Positions 5,732 to 11,309 of a DNA stretch of 11,309 bases are shown here, in pieces. Position numbers and translations under genes: made by a program. Each line of letters starts with the position of its first letter. Within the stretch, counting starts at the first letter, position 1. The stretch covers positions 1-11,309 of the forward strand of contig CAYIZZ010000076.1 in the NCBI GenBank assembly GCA_964367945.1, read 5' to 3'. The notes under the pieces are model-generated. The model was not told the DNA's origin. It ran no database searches and saw only the letters and a program-made list of their open reading frames with translations. This stretch comes from JAAYCI01 sp964367945 (GTDB lineage Bacteria; Bacillota; Clostridia; Oscillospirales; Ruminococcaceae).

Positions 5732-7228
5732 ATGCAAACACTACTTGAAATGCGTGAAATCAGCAAGTCATTTCCGGGTGTTAAGGCGCTGGACAAAGTG
5801 TCGCTGAATGTGCGTCCGGGTACAGTTCACGCACTGATGGGTGAAAACGGTGCCGGAAAATCGACATTGATGAAATGCTTGTTTGGCATTTACTATAAAG
5901 ACGAAGGAAGTATATTTTTAGACGGAAAAGAAATAAACTTTAAAACGTCGAAAGAAGCCCTTGAAAACGGTGTTGCCATGGTGCACCAAGAGCTAAACCA
6001 AGCGCTGACACGTACCGTGATGGATAACTTGTGGCTGGGCCGTTATCCAAAGCTGGGCGGGATTATGGTAAGTGAAAGTATCATGAAAAAGCGCACACAG
6101 GAAATTTTTGAAGAGCTTGGTGTGACGACTATAAACCCGAATGCTGTGATGTCTACCATGCCGGTCTCTCAGAGACAAATGGTGGAAATTGCCAAAGCAG
6201 TTTCGTATAAATCGAAGATAATTGTTTTTGATGAGCCCACATCTTCACTTACCGAAACAGAAGTAGAACATTTGTTTGAAATTATAAATATGCTACGTGA
6301 CAGAGGTTGCGGGATTATTTATATCAGCCACAAGATGGAAGAAATTTTGCGCATTTCGGATGACGTGACGATTATGCGTGACGGCACATGGGTGGACACA
6401 CGCCCTGCAAGCGAGCTGACCATGGAAGAAATAATAAAGCTGATGGTAGGCCGCGAGCTGACAAATCGTTTTCCGCCTAAAGACAATATGCCCGGCGATG
6501 TGATACTAGATGTGGAAAACTTGTCAGGAAAATATACGCGCCTAAAAAATGCTTCATTCCAGTTGCGCAAAGGTGAAGTTTTAGGAATTGCGGGCCTGGA
6601 TGGATCCGGGCGCACTGAACTGCTTGAAAATTTGTTTGGGTCAATGACACGCGACGGTGGAAAAATAACACTACATAATAAGCCGATTCAAAACAAAAAT
6701 CCGAACGAAGCAATACGCAACGGGTTTGCACTTATCACAGAAGAAAGGCGTGCAACAGGAATTTTTGCCATACGAGATATCCGCGAGAACACCGTTATTT
6801 CAAACTTAAAGTCATATCTGGTGGGTGGCGTTTATCTAAGCGATAAAAAAATGAAAGCTGATACTGAATGGAGTATCAAAACTCTGCGCATCAAAACTCC
6901 GGGACAAAACACACAAATACGTTCCCTCAGTGGTGGCAACCAGCAAAAGGTTATTTTAGGACGCTGGCTTTTGACAAAACCGGAAGTACTACTGCTGGAC
7001 GAACCCACACGTGGTATTGACGTGGGCGCAAAATATGAAATATATCAGCTGATTTTAAACTTGGCCAATGAAGGAAAAGGCGTTATCATGGTGTCTTCCG
7101 AGATGCCGGAGCTGTTGGGTGTGTGTGATCGAATTTTAGTAATGTCCGGCGGACAAGTTGCCGGCGAAGTAGACGCCAAAAGTACAAATCAGGAAGAAAT
7201 TTTATCTTTAGCGGCAAAATATGCCTAA
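5732..7228 (+). CDS. mglA: Galactose/methyl-galactoside import ATP-binding protein MglA
   Basis: A 498-residue ATPase with two fused ABC domains, the arrangement of MglA, RbsA and XylG, which drive uptake of monosaccharides. Domain 1: Walker A GENGAGKST at 37-45, Q-loop in MVHQELNQ, signature PVSQRQM at 144-150, Walker B with D167-E168, and ISHKMEE with the switch histidine. Domain 2: degenerate Walker A GLDGSGRTE at 288-296 with Arg in place of Lys, as usual for this family, signature LSGGNQQK at 399-406, Walker B with D423-E424 followed by PTRGIDVG. Length equals family norm (about 500). The LNQ and SYKSKI segments resemble MglA more than RbsA; ribose or other sugars remain possible. AAGGGGG (5718-5724) is seven bases before the ATG. 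It is transcribed with mglB and mglC. Confidence 0.92.
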   Translation: MQTLLEMREISKSFPGVKALDKVSLNVRPGTVHALMGENGAGKSTLMKCLFGIYYKDEGSIFLDGKEINFKTSKEALENGVAMVHQELNQALTRTVMDNLWLGRYPKLGGIMVSESIMKKRTQEIFEELGVTTINPNAVMSTMPVSQRQMVEIAKAVSYKSKIIVFDEPTSSLTETEVEHLFEIINMLRDRGCGIIYISHKMEEILRISDDVTIMRDGTWVDTRPASELTMEEIIKLMVGRELTNRFPPKDNMPGDVILDVENLSGKYTRLKNASFQLRKGEVLGIAGLDGSGRTELLENLFGSMTRDGGKITLHNKPIQNKNPNEAIRNGFALITEERRATGIFAIRDIRENTVISNLKSYLVGGVYLSDKKMKADTEWSIKTLRIKTPGQNTQIRSLSGGNQQKVILGRWLLTKPEVLLLDEPTRGIDVGAKYEIYQLILNLANEGKGVIMVSSEMPELLGVCDRILVMSGGQVAGEVDAKSTNQEEILSLAAKYA

Positions 7229-7323
7229 GGGGATGTGCCATAGGTGTATATGGAGTCATTTTTTGATAATGCAGCATGCGTTGATATGCGAAACATTGCG
7301 AGCTATAGGGAGGAAAAATTGTT

Positions 7324-8376
7324 ATGCAAACAGAAAACACAACGGTTGAAAACAAAAAAATTGGTAAAAAACAAATAACAGACTTTTTGGTGAACAATGC
7401 ACTTTTTATTTTGATGGGAGTTGCCATAATTTACATCGCAATAACTGAACCAAACTTTTTAACAGCGGCATCCATCATAAACATAGTTAGCCAAACAGCT
7501 GCATACTTGCCGGTTGCGCTGGGTGTGGCTGGATGTATTGTGCTGGCAGGTACCGATTTGTCGGGCGGACGTATGGTAGGCCTTAGTGCTTGTATATCGG
7601 CGTCGTTGCTGCAAGCTGCCGACACCGCCACAAAAATGTGGCCGCAACTGGGCACGTTACCTGTGCTACTTGTGATTCCGATTGCCATGCTGGTAGGTGC
7701 GGTTTTTGGCGCATTTAATGGATTTTTTGTAGCTAAGTTCAAGCTTCATCCGTTTATTGTTACTTTGGGTACTCAGCTTATTTTATATACACTGCTTTTA
7801 CGCTATGTTCAGCTGGGCAACAATAAAGGTACTGCCATTTCAGGGCTTTCAGACGGCTACACTGACTTTGTTAAAGGCAGTTTGCCATTTTTGAATATTG
7901 CGGGAACACCCATTCCAAACTATGTGCTGTTTTCGATTTTGCTGGCGGTTATCATGTGGTTTGTTTGGAACAAAACTACGTTTGGAAAAAATATGTTTGC
8001 ACTTGGTGCAAATGAAGAAGCGGCACGTGTATCCGGCGTGAATGTGCTAAAAACCACCGTAATGGTATTTGCGCTGGCAGGTGCACTTTATGGTTTCTCA
8101 GGATTTATCGAAGGCGCACGTGTGGGCTCAAACACAGCAAATACCGGCCTGAACTATGAGCTTGATGCTATAGCGGCTTGCGTTATCGGCGGTGTGTCAT
8201 TTGTTGGCGGTATTGGTAAAATTCGTGGCATCATCATCGGCGTGCTAATGCTACGTCTCATATTTGTAGGGCTAAACTTTACCAGCGTACCGCAAGATTT
8301 ACAATACCTAATCAAGGGCGGTATCATCTTGTTTGCTTGTGCTTTGGATATGAGAAAATATCTTGTGAAAAAATAA
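7324..8376 (+). CDS. mglC: Galactose/methyl-galactoside permease MglC
   Basis: A 350-residue inner-membrane permease of the BPD_transp_2 (MglC/RbsC/XylH) family, forming the channel used with the MglA ATPase. After a hydrophilic N-terminus of about 24 residues come roughly ten hydrophobic segments. Diagnostic family motifs are the GTDLSGGRMVGL segment near residues 77-88, the KFKLHPFIVTLGT segment, GANEEAARVSGVNV (the cytoplasmic loop that contacts the ATPase), and the GGVSFVGGIGKIRG region near the C-terminus. The PFIVTLGTQ and NEEAARVSGVNV wording favours MglC over RbsC. AGGGAGGA (7307-7314) lies about ten bases upstream of the ATG. The 95-base gap after mglA shows no promoter or terminator. 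A strong terminator follows, closing the operon. Confidence 0.92.
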   Translation: MQTENTTVENKKIGKKQITDFLVNNALFILMGVAIIYIAITEPNFLTAASIINIVSQTAAYLPVALGVAGCIVLAGTDLSGGRMVGLSACISASLLQAADTATKMWPQLGTLPVLLVIPIAMLVGAVFGAFNGFFVAKFKLHPFIVTLGTQLILYTLLLRYVQLGNNKGTAISGLSDGYTDFVKGSLPFLNIAGTPIPNYVLFSILLAVIMWFVWNKTTFGKNMFALGANEEAARVSGVNVLKTTVMVFALAGALYGFSGFIEGARVGSNTANTGLNYELDAIAACVIGGVSFVGGIGKIRGIIIGVLMLRLIFVGLNFTSVPQDLQYLIKGGIILFACALDMRKYLVKK

Positions 8377-8405
8377 GTATGCAACTGTAAGAATTATAGA
8401 TACTT

Positions 8406-8452
8406 CAAAAAATGGTGTGTACTGAAACAGTGCATGCCATTTTTGGGTTTTT
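8406..8452 (+). terminator. Intrinsic terminator of the mgl operon
   Basis: AAAAATGGTGTGTACTG (8408-8424) pairs along its full 17 bases, with three G-U pairs, with 8428-8444, leaving an AAA loop. The distal arm ends in TTTTT and is followed by GGGTTTTT (8445-8452). It stands 32 bases beyond the mglC stop and just before the promoter of the response regulator, so it separates the importer from the regulatory operon. Confidence 0.9.
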
Positions 8453-8462
8453 GCGGAATAAT

Positions 8463-8491
8463 TTGCATAGCAGCGCATTTTGTGGTATAAT
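8463..8491 (+). promoter_or_regulatory. Sigma-A promoter of the two-component operon
   Basis: A perfect TATAAT (8486-8491) is preceded by TTGCAT (8463-8468) with an exact 17-base spacer. Transcription would start near 8498, leaving about 28 bases of leader with the ribosome binding site CGGAGG (8514-8519). Its position right after the mgl terminator gives the regulator and sensor genes their own start. Confidence 0.75.
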
Positions 8492-8526
8492 ATTTAACGA
8501 TTAATTTTATGGGCGGAGGCATGCAG

Positions 8527-10110
8527 ATGAGTCTATATCGAGTGATTTTGGTGGACGATGAAGAGGAAATACGCGTAGGTGTCAGCCAAAAAATGCCGTG
8601 GAACAGCCTTGGGTTTGAGCTGGTGGGTGAAGCAGAAAACGGAAATGAAGCACTGGAGCTGTGCGAGCAGCTTCGGCCTGATGTTGTGCTGACAGATATT
8701 CAAATGCCGTTTATGGATGGCTTGCAGCTGTGTGGGCATCTGTCAAAGCGTCTGCCTGCAAGTAAGTTTGTTATTTTTTCGGGGTATGATGAATTTGAGT
8801 ATGCAAAAAAAGCTATTCAGGTAAATGCGTCTGAATATATATTAAAGCCAATTCATGCATCAGAGCTTTCGCTGGTGTTGCAGCGGCTGAAAGAACAACT
8901 GGACAAAGAAAGGGCCGAGCGCCGAGATACTGAAAGCCTTAGGCTGAGATATGAAGAAAGCTTGCCGATTTTACGTGAGCTGTTTTACGTACAAATGCTG
9001 GATGGAAATCTATCGCAAGATCAAATGAAAGAGCGAGCAAAGCGATATCAAATTGATTTATCATCCACTTATTTTGCCGTGGCACTGGTACATATGGAAA
9101 TAAACAGTGAAGAACGCGAGCTGTTGGCCATTTCGGTAAAGGCTTTGTTTTCTGAACATTTTCAAGACTCGCCATATACATGCCATATTTTTTTATATAA
9201 TGATCAAATGGCGTTGCTACTGGGTTTTTCAAAAGAATTGCCCATAAATGATCTTATAGATAGGTTTAACCGTGGATGTAAGCTGTGTAAAAGCTACTTA
9301 GGAATAAAAGTGAGTGTAGGTCTTGGCAAAGTAAGCTGTGGAATACAAGAGCTGGCATTGGCACGTGAGGGTGCTGTTGCAGCGCTAGGTTATCGTGTGT
9401 TGCTGGGCGCAGAGCGCACTTTGTATATTGGAGATGTAGAGCCACATCATCAAGACAGCCTGTCCTTAAGCGAACAGAAAGAAAGTGCACTGGTTAGTGC
9501 CATAAAGCTGGGCACGCAAGACGATGTAAGTAACCTAGTGGAAGAGCTTTTGTCGCCGTTGCACGAACAAAATTTGTCTTTAGCGCAGCTGCAACTGTAT
9601 TTTTTAGAGATTCTCACTGCACTTTTGCGTCTGAGCCGTATGTCAGGTGTTGAGATGTCAGCGGTGTTTGGGGCTGATTTTTCAGGAAGTGTGCATATTT
9701 CCGACTTTGCCTCACCCAAGGAAATGGCCGATTGGGTTTTGATGCGCTGCCTTTGTCTGCAACAACTTATTGAACAAAAGCGTACAGATATCGCCGGGCT
9801 GTCCATTGAAAAGGCAAAGCTGTTTATCCAGGCAAATTATGCACAGCCGGATTTGTCGGTAGAGATGCTATGTGGTCATCTTCACTTGAGTCCGGCATAT
9901 TTCTCCACGTTGTTCAAACGGGAAACCGGCATGAGCTTTACATCGTATGTCACAGAGGTGCGCATGGAGAAAGCGTCGGTGTTATTACGCAGTGGCGATG
10001 AAAAAACCTATCAGATTGCCCAGAGGGTGGGATATGTAGATGCAAATTATTTTAGTTATGTCTTTAAGCGGCATTTTGGATTGTCACCCACGAAATATCG
10101 GAGCAGTTAA
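8527..10110 (+). CDS. AraC-family response regulator (YesN-type)
   Basis: A 527-residue two-component response regulator. Residues 1-120 form a receiver domain with the acidic pair D10/D11 (LVDDEEE), phospho-acceptor D57 (VVLTDIQMPFMDG), the switch serine in FVIFSGYDEFEYA and the conserved lysine in YILKPI. The middle part (about 125-420) is a long linker with weakly conserved helical and GGDEF-fold-like character, usual for YesN-type proteins. The last 100 residues are an AraC DNA-binding domain with two helix-turn-helix units (LSVEMLCGHLHLSPAYFSTLFKR and YQIAQRVGYVDANYFSYVFKR) ending LSPTKYRSS. Start: an ATG at 8509 would overlap the CGGAGG site, and 8521 lies one base after it, whereas 8527 lies seven bases after, so 8527 is chosen. 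The sensor kinase follows after 24 bases. Control of the upstream sugar importer is inferred from location. Confidence 0.92.
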   Translation: MSLYRVILVDDEEEIRVGVSQKMPWNSLGFELVGEAENGNEALELCEQLRPDVVLTDIQMPFMDGLQLCGHLSKRLPASKFVIFSGYDEFEYAKKAIQVNASEYILKPIHASELSLVLQRLKEQLDKERAERRDTESLRLRYEESLPILRELFYVQMLDGNLSQDQMKERAKRYQIDLSSTYFAVALVHMEINSEERELLAISVKALFSEHFQDSPYTCHIFLYNDQMALLLGFSKELPINDLIDRFNRGCKLCKSYLGIKVSVGLGKVSCGIQELALAREGAVAALGYRVLLGAERTLYIGDVEPHHQDSLSLSEQKESALVSAIKLGTQDDVSNLVEELLSPLHEQNLSLAQLQLYFLEILTALLRLSRMSGVEMSAVFGADFSGSVHISDFASPKEMADWVLMRCLCLQQLIEQKRTDIAGLSIEKAKLFIQANYAQPDLSVEMLCGHLHLSPAYFSTLFKRETGMSFTSYVTEVRMEKASVLLRSGDEKTYQIAQRVGYVDANYFSYVFKRHFGLSPTKYRSS

Positions 10111-10134
10111 ACCGCAAAAAGTGAGGGCAGGCGT

Positions 10135-11309
10135 ATGCGTATGTTTTGGGAGGCATGGAGCACCCGGCTGAAAAACTATTATCGTAAATCAAGTATTCAG
10201 CTGATTTTATCGGTGTCTTTTACGGTTGCTTCTATTTTGGGTATGGTGCTCTTAGGCATGTCGTTGTTTTTGCGGTTTACAGCGCTTAGTAATGCGCAAA
10301 CAGCCACAAACAGCCTACAGATTGTAGAGCAGGTAAGCCTTAGCCTAAACAGCTATTTGCGGGATATGATGAGCGTTTCAGATACCATGTATTACAACGT
10401 AATAAAAAATACAGACCTTGATAATGATGATTTTCAAGATGAAATGATGCTGCTATATGAAAACAGTCAAGAGTCACTGGTGTCGATTGCGGTATTTTCT
10501 GTGGATGGAAAACTTGTGGATGCAACACCGCTATCCACGTTTAAAAACAGTGCGGCACCCGCTAAAGAAGAATGGTTCATCCAAGCAACACAGCGTATTG
10601 AAAACCAGCATTTTTCCACGCCACATGTGCAAAACTTGTTTGTAGACACAAACAATTCTTTTCGCTGGGTGGTGTCTTTAAGCCGCTGGGTGGAGCTTAA
10701 CTATGGTGGAAGCACAGAAGATGGTGTGCTTTTAGTCGACATGAATTTTGAAGAGATTGCTCAAATTTGCGGCGCAAGTGTTTTACCAGAATCAGGGTAT
10801 CTTTACCTAATGGACAGCGATGGAGAACTGATTTATCACCCACGCCAGCAGCTGATTTATTCAGGACTCATGCAAGAAAACAACGAACAAGCGGCAGAAT
10901 ATGCGGATGGCAACCACGGAGAGATTTTTTTAGATCAAGCAAGACAGGTGACAGTAAAGACAATAGGCTACACCGGCTGGAAGCTGGTGAGTGTGGTGCC
11001 CACAGATAGCCTTTTTTCTGATTACAATCAGCTGGTATTATTTTTCTTTTTTGTGGTTTTGTTTTCGGTATTTTTATTGATATTTGTCAATTTGCGCATA
11101 TCAGAGCGTATATCGATTCCAATAAAAACTTTAGATAAAGCGGTTAAAGAACTGGAAAAAGGTGTGCAAGACGTTTCGCTTTCGGTGAATGGACCGTATG
11201 AAATTGAACATCTTAGCAATTCTGTACAGTCGATGGTATCAACCATGAATCATTTGATGGAGGATATCATAAAGCAAGAAAAACAAAAAAGGCGCAGTGA
11301 GCTGGATGT
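10135..11309 (+). CDS. Sensor histidine kinase (YesM-type), cut by the window edge
   Basis: The first 391 residues of a membrane sensor kinase, open to the right end. A short cytoplasmic N-terminus precedes TM1 at about 21-46. An extracellular sensing region spans about 48-298, with the Cache-like segments SIAVFSVDGKLVDATPL, GYLYLMDSDGELIYHP and GYTGWKLVSVVP. TM2 is at about 300-322, followed by a HAMP-like linker (RISIPIKTLDKAV...) to about 378 and a charged helix ending KRRSELD, which in YesM proteins directly precedes the phospho-accepting INPHFLYN motif. The histidine and ATPase domains therefore lie beyond the window. GAGGG (10123-10127) is seven bases before the ATG at 10135; the ATG at 10141 is a less likely alternative. 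It is co-transcribed with the response regulator and is its probable partner. Confidence 0.9.
   Translation, partial: MRMFWEAWSTRLKNYYRKSSIQLILSVSFTVASILGMVLLGMSLFLRFTALSNAQTATNSLQIVEQVSLSLNSYLRDMMSVSDTMYYNVIKNTDLDNDDFQDEMMLLYENSQESLVSIAVFSVDGKLVDATPLSTFKNSAAPAKEEWFIQATQRIENQHFSTPHVQNLFVDTNNSFRWVVSLSRWVELNYGGSTEDGVLLVDMNFEEIAQICGASVLPESGYLYLMDSDGELIYHPRQQLIYSGLMQENNEQAAEYADGNHGEIFLDQARQVTVKTIGYTGWKLVSVVPTDSLFSDYNQLVLFFFFVVLFSVFLLIFVNLRISERISIPIKTLDKAVKELEKGVQDVSLSVNGPYEIEHLSNSVQSMVSTMNHLMEDIIKQEKQKRRSELD

Noticed and set aside
8509..8526. Upstream start codons ATG 8509 and ATG 8521 for the response regulator
   Set aside because: The only good ribosome binding site, CGGAGG at 8514-8519, is inside or immediately next to these codons and fits the ATG at 8527.
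10457..11009. Short open frames on both strands within the sensor kinase region
   Set aside because: The kinase frame is continuous from 10135 to the window end with clear membrane and sensing segments; the short frames are by-products of it.
1..11309. CRISPR array, insertion sequence, tRNA or phage genes
   Set aside because: No regularly spaced repeat array, transposase or integrase frame, tRNA-like cloverleaf or phage structural gene was visible on either strand.

Overview
The window reads as chromosomal DNA of an anaerobic, AT-rich Firmicute, probably class Clostridia. The evidence is the set of families present (DUF1653, TIGR04076, an Spx/ArsC-like protein, an mgl sugar transporter, a YesN/YesM-type two-component pair), strong GGAGG-type ribosome binding sites, and compact operons closed by intrinsic terminators. 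This placement is inference from gene content, not a database match.

Layout. (1) 1-229 has no gene; it holds a cluster of TGTCAT-type motifs and a terminator facing the minus strand. (2) 230-1258, minus strand: three small genes, DUF1653 protein, TIGR04076 protein and a DsrE-family protein, probably one transcript ending at 161-209. (3) 1385-1732, plus strand: a divergent thioredoxin-fold Spx/ArsC-like protein with three N-terminal cysteines. (4) 1865-4130: a two-gene ABC transporter (ATPase plus 528-residue membrane protein, overlapping by 8 nt), closed by a strong terminator at 4151-4190. (5) 4439-8376: an mglBAC-type galactose/methyl-galactoside (or related monosaccharide) ABC importer, preceded by a long non-coding leader and closed by a 17-bp hairpin terminator at 8408-8452. 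(6) From 8463: a good sigma-A promoter, then an AraC-type response regulator and a sensor kinase that runs off the right edge just before its catalytic part.

How they may work together. The sensor kinase and response regulator lie directly downstream of the sugar importer in the same orientation but with their own promoter. In Firmicutes this family often controls neighbouring carbohydrate transporters, so control of mglBAC is a reasonable inference.

The most notable anomaly is an in-frame TAA in the middle of mglB, with the same reading frame continuing intact to the expected C-terminus. TAA is the usual stop codon of the other genes here. The gene is therefore a fresh pseudogene, a read-through case, or a sequencing or assembly error. 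A second point is the pair of RNA hairpins between mglB and mglA, which look built to give mglB more message than mglA and mglC. I found no CRISPR array, tRNA, rRNA, transposase or phage gene, and no clearly new system; most genes fall in known families.
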